In this document: positions 22,085 through 29,068 of the stretch, piece by piece
Position numbering within the stretch: position 1 is the first letter of the stretch
Layout of the letters: each line of letters begins with the position of its first letter
Made by a program: the position numbers and the translations under genes
Source of the DNA: Bacillus sp. MUM 116
Lineage (GTDB): Bacteria > Bacillota > Bacilli > Bacillales > Cytobacillaceae
NCBI RefSeq assembly: GCF_001866655.1
Contig: NZ_MLYR01000109.1
Span: forward strand, 1 to 37,014
Direction: 5' to 3'
Length of the DNA: 37,014 nucleotides
The notes under the pieces: generated by a model
The model's database searches: none
The model's input: only the letters and a program-made list of their open reading frames with translations
Told to the model about the DNA's origin: nothing

Positions 22085-23923
22085 TTGAAAATAAGAGAAG
22101 ATATTCGCAATATTGCCATAATTGCCCACGTTGACCATGGTAAAACAACTTTGGTTGACCAGTTGTTAAAACAATCCGGAACCTTCCGTTCCAATGAGCA
22201 TGTAGAAGAGCGTGCGATGGATTCAAATGATATTGAAAGAGAACGTGGAATCACGATTCTTGCCAAGAACACAGCGATTCAATATAAAGATACCCGTATC
22301 AATATTCTCGACACACCGGGACACGCTGACTTTGGCGGAGAAGTAGAACGTATCATGAAAATGGTTGATGGGGTTTTGCTTGTTGTTGATGCCTATGAAG
22401 GGACAATGCCGCAAACACGATTTGTGCTGAAAAAAGCATTAGAGCAAAATCTTACACCAATTGTAGTCGTAAATAAAATCGACCGTGATTTTGCCCGACC
22501 AGAAGAAGTTATTGATGAAGTCATCGATTTGTTTATTGAACTTGACGCAACGGAAGATCAGCTTGAGTTCCCAGTAATTTACGCATCGGCCATTAATGGG
22601 ACAGCAAGTACGGATCCTCATCAACAGGATGAAAACATGCAATGTTTGTATGATTCCATTGTTGATAACATCCCTTCGCCAGTTGATAACAGCGATGAAC
22701 CGTTGCAATTTCAAGTAGCGCTTCTTGATTACAATGATTTTGTAGGAAGAATTGGAATCGGACGGGTATTTCGTGGGACAATGCATGTAGGCCAACAGGT
22801 TGCCTTAATGAAATTAGACGGATCAGTTAAACAATTCCGTGTTACCAAGATTTTTGGATTCTTTGGTTTAAAACGTCAAGAAATCAAAGAAGCAAAAGCG
22901 GGAGATTTAATCGCAGTATCCGGAATGGAAGATATAAACGTAGGTGAAACAGTTTGTCCGACTGAGCACCAAGAAGCATTACCTGTTTTACGGATTGATG
23001 AACCGACTTTACAAATGACCTTCGTTGTCAATAATAGTCCATTTGCAGGTCGCGAAGGAAAATATTTAACGGCGAGAAAGATTGAAGAGAGACTTCGTGC
23101 CCAATTACAAACAGATGTAAGCTTACGTGTCGAAAATACAGATTCACCTGATGCATGGATTGTTTCCGGTCGTGGAGAACTCCACTTATCGATTTTGATT
23201 GAAAACATGCGTCGTGAAGGTTATGAGCTACAGGTTTCTAAACCGGAAGTAATCGTAAAGGAAATTGATGGTGTACGCTGTGAGCCTGTTGAACGGGTAC
23301 AAATTGATGTTCCAGAAGAGCATACAGGTGCTGTAATGGAATCCATTGGTGCCCGCAAAGGTGAAATGATCGACATGATTAATAATGGATCGGGTCAAGT
23401 TCGTTTAATCTTTAATGTTCCTGCTCGCGGATTAATTGGATATACAACAGAATTCTTAACGATGACTCGTGGATATGGAATTATTAACCACACCTTTGAT
23501 AGCTATCAGCCAATGCTTCAAGGCCAAGTTGGAGGAAGACGTCAAGGAGTACTAGTTTCAATGGAATCAGGAAAAGCTTCCACATATGGCATCATGCAAG
23601 TAGAAGACCGAGGAACGATTTTTGTTGAACCGGGAACTGAAATTTATGAGGGTATGATTGTCGGAGAGCACACGCGTGAAAACGATATAACCGTTAATAT
23701 CACAAAAGTGAAACAAGCTACAAATGTGCGTTCAGCAAATAAAGATCAAACTTCAGTCATTAAAAAGCCAAAAATTATGACTCTTGAGGAATCACTTGAA
23801 TATTTAAATGAGGACGAATATTGTGAAGTAACACCGGAATCCATCCGTCTTCGTAAAAAAATTCTTGATAAAAATGAACGGGAACGCATGGCTAAAAAGA
23901 AAAAATATGCTGAAATGAGTTAA
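22085..23923 (+). CDS. typA: Ribosome-associated translational GTPase TypA/BipA
   Basis: EF-G-like GTPase that binds the ribosome and supports assembly and growth at low temperature or under stress. G1 is AHVDHGKT (14-21), the switch region is RERGITILAKNT, G3 is DTPGHADFGGE, G4 is NKID and G5 is YASA. Domains II, III and V and the BipA-specific C-terminal domain, ending KKILDKNERERMAKKKK, are complete. The start is TTG at 22085, 8 nt after TAGGAG. A GTG at 22076 abuts the ribosome binding site and is rejected; the result, 612 residues beginning MKIREDIRNIAI, aligns with B. subtilis TypA. Confidence 0.96.
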   Translation: MKIREDIRNIAIIAHVDHGKTTLVDQLLKQSGTFRSNEHVEERAMDSNDIERERGITILAKNTAIQYKDTRINILDTPGHADFGGEVERIMKMVDGVLLVVDAYEGTMPQTRFVLKKALEQNLTPIVVVNKIDRDFARPEEVIDEVIDLFIELDATEDQLEFPVIYASAINGTASTDPHQQDENMQCLYDSIVDNIPSPVDNSDEPLQFQVALLDYNDFVGRIGIGRVFRGTMHVGQQVALMKLDGSVKQFRVTKIFGFFGLKRQEIKEAKAGDLIAVSGMEDINVGETVCPTEHQEALPVLRIDEPTLQMTFVVNNSPFAGREGKYLTARKIEERLRAQLQTDVSLRVENTDSPDAWIVSGRGELHLSILIENMRREGYELQVSKPEVIVKEIDGVRCEPVERVQIDVPEEHTGAVMESIGARKGEMIDMINNGSGQVRLIFNVPARGLIGYTTEFLTMTRGYGIINHTFDSYQPMLQGQVGGRRQGVLVSMESGKASTYGIMQVEDRGTIFVEPGTEIYEGMIVGEHTRENDITVNITKVKQATNVRSANKDQTSVIKKPKIMTLEESLEYLNEDEYCEVTPESIRLRKKILDKNERERMAKKKKYAEMS

Positions 23924-24026
23924 GAAGCCCTTTTAGAAATGTGTCAGTGGCAGAAAATGTTAGAATGGACTCTCTGATCTCCAACGAAACCACTGATAAA
24001 ATTGAAATACCAAGGAGGTTTTGTGG

Positions 24027-24341
24027 GTGAATGTAGCAGAACGTCTTTCATTTTTTGCAGCTCTTTATAAGGTAACAGAACAGCCTAAAATAGGCATGTG
24101 GTTATTATACTTAACCATTGTTGCTTTATCGATTGTTGTCTATAAGCTTGGTTTTGCCAAAAAGCTGCCTCTGGGAAAATCAATTGTGATTTATATCTTT
24201 TTATGTGTCGGCTGTACCCTCCTTACTTTTTTAGGGATCTTTTTACCGGTTGCAGAGGGACTTGTCGTGGCGGCTTTAATTTTGATTATCTATAAAATTC
24301 GCTTGCATCAATCGAAAAAACATCAGGCAGAAGCAAAGTAG
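24027..24341 (+). CDS. ylaH: Membrane protein YlaH
   Basis: A 104-residue protein with three predicted membrane helices (about 22-40, 50-70 and 73-92) and a basic tail, KIRLHQSKKHQAEAK. Position directly after typA and length match B. subtilis YlaH. The start is GTG at 24027, 8 nt after AGGAGG (24013-24018); the TTG at 24021 is too close to it. The function is unknown. The next gene starts 15 nt after the stop, so the two are probably cotranscribed. Confidence 0.82.
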   Translation: MNVAERLSFFAALYKVTEQPKIGMWLLYLTIVALSIVVYKLGFAKKLPLGKSIVIYIFLCVGCTLLTFLGIFLPVAEGLVVAALILIIYKIRLHQSKKHQAEAK

Positions 24342-24356
24342 TTGGGGGATACGGAA

Positions 24357-24659
24357 ATGAAAATGAAATCCTTGCAGGATGCATTATATAATTGGCTTAC
24401 AATTAAGGTTGTAAGTGATTCCCGTCCTGATGATACGGCTGCTAAGGAGACGGTTGACCTCTTTGAAGAAATTCTGGTTTCCGATTATCGTCTTTCCAAC
24501 ATTGTGATCACAACAGATGAAGTCATGTATTATGTAACCTTTCATCAAGACGGCGAAAGCAAGAAACAGCGTTTCCCCCGCGAGGTTATTGAGGTTATGT
24601 TAGACCAAATCAATGGAGAACCCGACAAATATTGCAACTTCCCTGCGGAGGAAGAATAA
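24357..24659 (+). CDS. Small acidic protein, not recognised
   Basis: A 100-residue soluble protein starting MKMKSLQDALYNWLTIKVVS, with an acidic middle (TAAKETVDLFEEILVSDYRL), beta-like segments (NIVITTDEVMYYVTFHQDG) and an acidic C-terminus ending PAEEE. It follows ylaH by 15 nt behind GGGGGA and ends at a strong terminator, so it is the last gene of that transcript. The start is the ATG at 24357; a second ATG lies two codons on. I do not recognise the family, and no such gene is known to me between ylaH and ylaI in B. subtilis. Confidence 0.72.
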   Translation: MKMKSLQDALYNWLTIKVVSDSRPDDTAAKETVDLFEEILVSDYRLSNIVITTDEVMYYVTFHQDGESKKQRFPREVIEVMLDQINGEPDKYCNFPAEEE

Positions 24660-24660
24660 T

Positions 24661-24696
24661 AAAAAGCCCCTCAAGGTAAACTTGAGGGGCTTTTTA
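24661..24696 (+). terminator. Terminator of the ylaH transcript
   Basis: AAAAAGCCCCTCAAG and CTTGAGGGGCTTTTT form a perfect 15-bp stem with loop GTAAA, symmetrical for both strands. Confidence 0.93.
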
Positions 24697-24702
24697 TTGA
24701 GA

Positions 24703-24866
24703 TAAGAAAGTATAAAATTCGGAATCGAGAATTGTCCAGCGCAAGCGTCCTGCCCCTCGAGGTCACAAGCCAATCCGTCCAAAAGGTTAAAGAACAACCT
24801 TTTGGACGGATTGGCTTGTCTTCTGCTATGCCTGAGGCTGAGCAAAGCGCTTGCGCTTTTTTTATT
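24703..24866 (+). repeat. GC-rich dispersed repeat, copy 5, best-preserved
   Basis: Starts AAGAAAGTATAAAATTC and continues GAGAATTGTCCAGCGCAAGCG. The central cassette is a perfect 24-bp stem: left arm 24765-24788, beginning ACAAGCCAATCCGTCC; right arm 24796-24819; 7-nt loop. The outer arms GCGCAAGCG and CGCTTGCGC also pair. It ends in a T-rich tail about 20 nt before the ylaI stop codon. Confidence 0.9.
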
Positions 24867-24885
24867 TTTGAAAAGAGGTTGGGGT

Positions 24886-25086
24886 TTACCAATCATCCTT
24901 TTCAGGCCGCTCCCGGAAAAATCGGAATTTTCCGGTGTCAATTCTTGCTTTTGTTTTATCGGCTATTCTTGCACTGCAATCATTACACATATATGTATGG
25001 ATAGGACGATTACGCAATCGCTTCGCGATCAGCGTTTCATCGTCAATTTTTTCTATTTTATCGCAGATTACGCATTTTACCCTCAT
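24886..25086 (-). CDS. ylaI: Zinc-ribbon protein YlaI (DUF2197)
   Basis: A 66-residue protein with two CxxC pairs, CVIC (residues 5-8) and CNDC (about 34-37), spaced to bind one zinc ion. The block LRNRPIHTYMC is close to B. subtilis YlaI. The tail is basic and charged (RFFRERPEKDDW). The start is the ATG at 25086 behind GGGGG on the minus strand. The function is unknown; nucleic acid or protein binding is only a guess from the fold type. Confidence 0.86.
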   Translation of the reverse strand: MRVKCVICDKIEKIDDETLIAKRLRNRPIHTYMCNDCSARIADKTKARIDTGKFRFFRERPEKDDW

Positions 25087-25236
25087 TTTAACCCCCCAAT
25101 TATCTTCAAAGCCGCTATTTATTTTAATAGTATATCATATTAAGCCAAGAGAAAAGCGCGTTATATTGTATGAATGTTGATGAAAAAAATAGATAGTAGT
25201 AATATTAGAATAACTGTTTTTAAAGGAGGTGTAATG

Positions 25237-25692
25237 ATGGCGAACCAAGTTGAACCTAAATTAATTAAAATCCTATATGATGAACTGCAAAAAGAGAGGT
25301 TCGTAACATTGGCAACAGTCGATTATGAAACAGGCGGACCAAATGTTAGCGCGATTTCCTGGATTCTTGCAAAGGATGAAGAAACCATTTATTTTGCGGT
25401 TGATAATCGTTCCAGAATTGTCCAGAATATCGGTAATAATAATCAAGTCGTAATTAATTTAATTGCCAACGAATCTACATACTCCATCCAGGGGACTGCT
25501 TCCATTAAAGAAGAAAGACTCCAGGATGTTCCTTTGAAATTGGCATTAATTGAAGTATCTATAAACGAAGTCAGAGATGTTATGTTCTACGGTTCAAAAA
25601 TTGTAACCGAAGTACAGTATGATAAAACATACGATAAAAATGCAGCTGCGAAACTTGATAAACAAGTAATGGATGCCATGAAAAAAGCTTAG
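25237..25692 (+). CDS. Pyridoxamine 5'-phosphate oxidase-like flavin split-barrel protein
   Basis: A 151-residue protein starting MANQVEPKLIKILYDELQKE. FVTLATVDYETGGPNVSAISW, IYFAVDNRSRIVQNIGNNN and VVINLIANESTYSIQGTA have the pattern of the PNPOx-like split barrel that binds FMN, F420 or heme. A role as a true pyridoxamine phosphate oxidase is not supported, as the family is broad. The second of two ATGs (25237) gives 7 nt to GGAGG; the first (25234) gives only 4. A bidirectional terminator separates it from ylaJ. Confidence 0.78.
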   Translation: MANQVEPKLIKILYDELQKERFVTLATVDYETGGPNVSAISWILAKDEETIYFAVDNRSRIVQNIGNNNQVVINLIANESTYSIQGTASIKEERLQDVPLKLALIEVSINEVRDVMFYGSKIVTEVQYDKTYDKNAAAKLDKQVMDAMKKA

Positions 25693-25711
25693 TTTTCACT
25701 AAGCTTTTTTC
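25681..25711. terminator. Bidirectional terminator between the flavin-barrel gene and ylaJ
   Basis: AAAAAAGCTTAG and CTAAGCTTTTTT form a perfect 12-bp stem with loop TTTTCA, overlapping the ends of both genes. Confidence 0.9.
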
Positions 25712-26297
25712 ATTTATGATAATTAGACTGTTCTTCTTGTTTCTTATTCAAATTCTTTTCTTCCTTTGGTGATAGACTATTATCGGGTTTATCCGTTGCA
25801 TTCTTTGGATTCGGAGTAATAATGTCGCCTGGAACCTCAGGCATTAATCTTCCTGCAACATCTGCAAGTTCCTCCATGATACCTTGTATGGGTCTTCCCT
25901 TCTTGATATCGGCAGAAATTTCTCTCAATCGTTCCGTTGTATCAGCATCTGCAACCACAATAGATTTTGCGCCATAGGGGTCTTTTCTCAAGCTTTCCGC
26001 TACAGAGTACTTAATCGTTCCAACCTGGGAACGTTCTAATTTAGAATTTACATCAATTCCCACGATAGCGTATCGACCAAGGACAACAGCAGTAGCATCA
26101 TTAACATTCGGGACACTTGTGGCCAGATCCACTAAGCGTTTAGAAATTTCTTGACCTGTTTTCCGATCGACATTTTCAATATAACTGTTTTTTACATTTA
26201 CTAATGATGATTTATTTTCTTGTTTTTGATTGGCCTCATTTTTTACGCATCCAGCAATGCAAAATAATATAATAATGGCGGCCGCTAATTTCCACAT
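25710..26297 (-). CDS. ylaJ: YhcN/YlaJ-family sporulation lipoprotein
   Basis: A 195-residue lipoprotein with lipobox IAGC (Cys17). The body has DRKTGQEISKRLVDLATSVPNVNDATAVVLGRYAIVGIDV, split here as DRKTGQEISKRLVDLA and VNDATAVVLGRYAIVGIDV, then TIKYSVAESLRKDPYGA, typical of YhcN/YlaJ proteins found in the spore inner membrane and linked to germination. A charged low-complexity tail (EEKNLNKKQEEQSNYHK) follows. The start is the ATG at 26297 behind AGAGGTG. A forespore-type promoter candidate lies upstream. Its presence supports an endospore-forming host. Confidence 0.88.
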   Translation of the reverse strand: MWKLAAAIIILFCIAGCVKNEANQKQENKSSLVNVKNSYIENVDRKTGQEISKRLVDLATSVPNVNDATAVVLGRYAIVGIDVNSKLERSQVGTIKYSVAESLRKDPYGAKSIVVADADTTERLREISADIKKGRPIQGIMEELADVAGRLMPEVPGDIITPNPKNATDKPDNSLSPKEEKNLNKKQEEQSNYHK

Positions 26298-26353
26298 TTC
26301 ACATTCACCTCTTGGAAACCTTGATGGAATATTTCATTGATTTCGTTAACATT

Positions 26354-26383
26354 TATTGTGCATTACTCCTTCTATCTTTATTC
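26354..26383 (-). promoter_or_regulatory. Candidate sigma-G/F promoter of ylaJ
   Basis: On the minus strand GAATA (26383-26379) is followed after 18 bp by CACAATA (26360-26354). The sigma-G pattern is GHATR-N18-CATNNTA, so one -10 base differs. Forespore expression is expected for this family. Confidence 0.45.
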
Positions 26384-26479
26384 GAATAAACATATATTTT
26401 ACCAAAGTAGTACAGGTAAAATGGTTTGTTAAAAAATTATAAACAAGCCAAAACAACTAGAGAAGCGGGAGGCGTCGCT

Positions 26480-27808
26480 TTGAGTAAAATATACGTGTTA
26501 GATACGAATGTCTTGTTACAAGACCCGTATTCCATTTTTTCATTTGAAGATAATGAAGTGGTCATTCCTGCAGTGGTTCTGGAAGAAGTGGACTCAAAGA
26601 AAAGATATATGGATGAGATTGGTAGAAATGCCAGGCAGGTATCAAGGCTAATCGATGGCTTGCGGGCTGCAGGAAAGCTCCATGAAAAAATCCCGCTGGA
26701 GAATGGCGGAACGATTAGAATTGAATTAAACCATCGTTCCTTTCATGAACTTCAGGATATTTTTATTGAAAAAACAAATGATAACCGAATTCTTGCAGTT
26801 GCGAAGAATTTATATATGGAGGAACAAACAAAGGAAAATGGGAAACCGGTTATACTCGTCAGCAAGGATGCTCTGGTTCGGGTTAAAGCAGATGCCATCG
26901 GCCTTGATGCCGAGGATTTTTTAAACGATAGGGTAGTTGAATTTGAACATATTTATACAGGATTTATTGAGGTATTTGTAGCGATTGAATTATTGGGTCG
27001 ATTTTACGAAAAAGGAGAACTTTTTCTTTCTGAAATTGCCAATCATCCTTTTTATCCAAGCCAATTTCTTATTATGAAGGATGCCCTTGGAAGTTCGGCA
27101 TCCGCGATTGGCATGGTGGACAAAACGAGCAAGAAGGTAAAAAAGCTTTCGTTAAATCAGGAACATGTATGGGGAATACATCCGCGAAATGTTCAGCAGA
27201 CCATGGCGATTGAATTACTTCTTCGTAAGGATATTACATTGGTAACACTTATCGGAAAAGCGGGGACCGGGAAAACTTTATTGGCTTTAGCTGCAGGTTT
27301 AATGCAGACAGAAGATTTTAGAGAATATAAAAAACTTTTAGTTGCTAGACCCATCGTACCAGTAGGAAAGGATCTGGGATTTCTGCCGGGGGAAAAACAA
27401 GAGAAGCTTAGGCCGTGGATGCAGCCTATATATGATAATTTGGAATTCCTGTTTAACACAAAGAAACCAGGGGAACTGGATGCCATTTTGGCCGGGATGG
27501 GTTCCATCGAGGTAGAGGCATTAACCTATATTCGGGGGAGAAGTTTGCCAAAACAATTTATCATTATTGATGAAGCACAAAATTTAACGAAGCATGAAGT
27601 GAAAACCATCTTAACTCGTGTCGGAGAGGGCAGTAAAATTGTATTAATGGGAGACCCGGAACAAATCGATCATCCTTATTTGGATGCTTATAACAACGGA
27701 CTTACCTACGTAGTTGAAAGGTTTAAGGATCAAGATATCTCAGGTCATGTAAAATTGCTAAAAGGGGAAAGATCGGGGCTTGCAAGACTCGCTGCAGATC
27801 TTCTTTAA
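26480..27808 (+). CDS. phoH: PhoH-family ATPase with N-terminal PIN domain (PhoH2, YlaK)
   Basis: A 442-residue two-domain protein. The N-terminal PIN nuclease domain starts MSKIYVLDTNVLL with Asp8. The C-terminal PhoH helicase/ATPase has Walker A GKAGTGKT (259-266) and Walker B FIIIDEAQN. PhoH2 proteins unwind and cleave RNA in mycobacterial and other studies; the role in Bacillus is not established. The start is TTG at 26480 behind GGGAGG. The frame extends upstream to 26426 but without a ribosome binding site; the chosen length equals B. subtilis YlaK. A weak terminator lies about 20 nt after the stop. Confidence 0.92.
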   Translation: MSKIYVLDTNVLLQDPYSIFSFEDNEVVIPAVVLEEVDSKKRYMDEIGRNARQVSRLIDGLRAAGKLHEKIPLENGGTIRIELNHRSFHELQDIFIEKTNDNRILAVAKNLYMEEQTKENGKPVILVSKDALVRVKADAIGLDAEDFLNDRVVEFEHIYTGFIEVFVAIELLGRFYEKGELFLSEIANHPFYPSQFLIMKDALGSSASAIGMVDKTSKKVKKLSLNQEHVWGIHPRNVQQTMAIELLLRKDITLVTLIGKAGTGKTLLALAAGLMQTEDFREYKKLLVARPIVPVGKDLGFLPGEKQEKLRPWMQPIYDNLEFLFNTKKPGELDAILAGMGSIEVEALTYIRGRSLPKQFIIIDEAQNLTKHEVKTILTRVGEGSKIVLMGDPEQIDHPYLDAYNNGLTYVVERFKDQDISGHVKLLKGERSGLARLAADLL

Positions 27809-27825
27809 AAACATGCAAAAACTTA

Positions 27826-27860
27826 AACGGGCGCTTTGCTGCACCCGTCTTGTCTTATTT
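27826..27860 (+). terminator. Weak terminator after phoH
   Basis: ACGGG and CCCGT form a short stem around a GC-rich loop, followed by CTTGTCTTATTT. It lies between phoH and the convergent ylaL and is the least convincing of the terminators. Confidence 0.45.
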
Positions 27861-28364
27861 CACAATAAATTTTTTAACGTTTTTAAATGGATTTTGCTGA
27901 TTTGAACCATCTCCATAAAAAAGGTGTATGGGTCCATCTTCCGATAATTGCTTTCCATCTTGAGAGAATTTAAGAATTAACTCGTACGCCTTTTCAAGGG
28001 GAATTTCAATTTCCCCTTCTGAGGTCTCGGCAATGACTATCTTAGCATCAGGATTTGGTTGTGAATTTTCCAGAAAAGGTTTAAAAGAAATCCCGAATGT
28101 ACTTGTCAACATCTTTATTTTTTCAAGCTTTTTTTCAAACTTTTTTTCAGTTTTTAAAGTTGGCGGAAAGATTGCGCCTTCCATAATTTCACGGTCCCAA
28201 TGCTTTGAAACGGCTTTAGTGTATTCCTCGAGTTGATCTTTAACTTCCTTTTTGTCGGAAAAGTAGGTGGTTAAATCAACGCGTCGATCATCAAAAATCC
28301 ACACACTCGGATCAAGAGTAATCGTATATTTACAATTTCCTGTAATTAAAATTATGTTTTCCAA
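27855..28364 (-). CDS. ylaL: YlaL-like conserved protein
   Basis: A 169-residue soluble protein. The N-terminal part (IILITGNCKYTITLDPSVWIFDDRR) and the acidic C-terminal half (IVIAETSEGEIEIPLEKAYELI, FYGDGSNQQNPF) show no catalytic motif I can name. The position between phoH and ylaN matches B. subtilis ylaL, and the symbol rests mainly on that. The start is TTG at 28364, 8 nt after GGGGG on the minus strand. The function is unknown. The ylaM/glsA glutaminase gene that follows in B. subtilis is absent here. Confidence 0.75.
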   Translation of the reverse strand: MENIILITGNCKYTITLDPSVWIFDDRRVDLTTYFSDKKEVKDQLEEYTKAVSKHWDREIMEGAIFPPTLKTEKKFEKKLEKIKMLTSTFGISFKPFLENSQPNPDAKIVIAETSEGEIEIPLEKAYELILKFSQDGKQLSEDGPIHLFYGDGSNQQNPFKNVKKFIVK

Positions 28365-28469
28365 TTTTTTTACCCCCGTTCATCACTCGAATTAAGTATA
28401 GCCCTTTTTTATTCGAATGTCATTTAAGGAAGAAAGTGAATTTCTGCTTTTACTTGTATGTCATTATTC

Positions 28470-28498
28470 TTGCATTTTTATGCTTCAAACGGTAAAAT
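28470..28498 (+). promoter_or_regulatory. Sigma-A promoter of ylaN
   Basis: TTGCAT (28470-28475) and TAAAAT (28493-28498) are 17 bp apart. The leader is about 35 nt. Confidence 0.65.
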
Positions 28499-28538
28499 TT
28501 AAAGATAAGTAGGTTATCGCTCTGAAACGGGGGGATGA

Positions 28539-28823
28539 ATGTTGGCGTCTGAAATGATCGTGAATCATCAGGAAAAAGCATATGCCTTATTACAGGCTGA
28601 CGCTGAGAAAATATTAAAGCTTATTAAAGTGCAAATGGACAATCTTACGATGCCTCAATGCCCTCTTTATGAAGAGGTATTGGACACCCAAATGTTTGGT
28701 TTATCGAGAGAGATAGATTTTGCGGCTAGATTAGGCTTAATTGATATTAAAGATGGGAAAGCGATTTTAGATCAATTGGAACGTGAATTATCGGCTCTTC
28801 ACGATGCATTCAAAAGAAAATAA
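28539..28823 (+). CDS. ylaN: UPF0358 protein YlaN, Fur-interacting iron-homeostasis factor
   Basis: A 94-residue helical protein, with MPQCPLYEEVLDTQMFGLSRE and EIDFAARLGLI nearly identical to B. subtilis YlaN (single segments quoted). In B. subtilis and S. aureus YlaN binds Fur and relieves iron-dependent repression, and it is essential unless iron is abundant. The start is either ATG 28539 or TTG 28542, which differ by one residue; GGGGG at 28530-28534 lies a little close to the first. It is a single gene with its own promoter and terminator, just upstream of ftsW. Confidence 0.9.
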   Translation: MLASEMIVNHQEKAYALLQADAEKILKLIKVQMDNLTMPQCPLYEEVLDTQMFGLSREIDFAARLGLIDIKDGKAILDQLERELSALHDAFKRK

Positions 28824-28831
28824 ATCGACCT

Positions 28832-28877
28832 AAAGAACTCAAACATTGAAAACATTAAGTGTTTGGGTTCTTTATTA
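28832..28877 (+). terminator. Terminator of ylaN
   Basis: AAAGAACTCAAACA and TGTTTGGGTTCTTT form a 14-bp stem with one G-T pair and a 14-nt loop; the tail is ATTATTTT. Confidence 0.75.
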
Positions 28878-28881
28878 TTTT

Positions 28882-28958
28882 GGCTGTGTTTAAGGTCATT
28901 GTTGATTTCTTATCCATGTTGAATGGAGCAGAAATCAACAGTCAAATTTAACACAGCC
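28882..28958. repeat. 77-bp nested palindromic element (GGCTGTGTT type)
   Basis: The outer arms GGCTGTGTTTAA (28882-28893) and TTTAACACAGCC (28947-28958) and the inner arms TGTTGATTTCT (28900-28910) and AGAAATCAACA (28930-28940, perfect) make a long interrupted hairpin. A decayed copy with the same arms is at 5390-5457. It has no coding capacity and resembles a miniature palindromic element lying between ylaN and ftsW. Confidence 0.75.
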
Positions 28959-29024
28959 ATTTTTTAGTAATAAAAAATCATGCAGCCAGTAAGATTTCCT
29001 CAAGTAATCTGCCCGATTTTCTAT

Positions 29025-29030
29025 TATAAT
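29025..29030 (+). promoter_or_regulatory. Candidate -10 element of ftsW
   Basis: A perfect TATAAT lies 39 bp before the ftsW start; no good -35 is visible at 17 bp. Confidence 0.4.
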
Positions 29031-29068
29031 AATATTAATCAAATTATTTTTGAAGTTGAGGGAATTGA

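Noticed and set aside
22439..23208. Antisense frames of 110-118 codons inside typA
   Set aside because: No start signals, and the plus-strand GTPase is complete and conserved here.
24732..25180. Overlapping plus-strand reading frames of 81-113 codons across repeat copy 5 and ylaI
   Set aside because: They run through the repeat hairpin and antisense to ylaI, have no ribosome binding site and look like no protein family.
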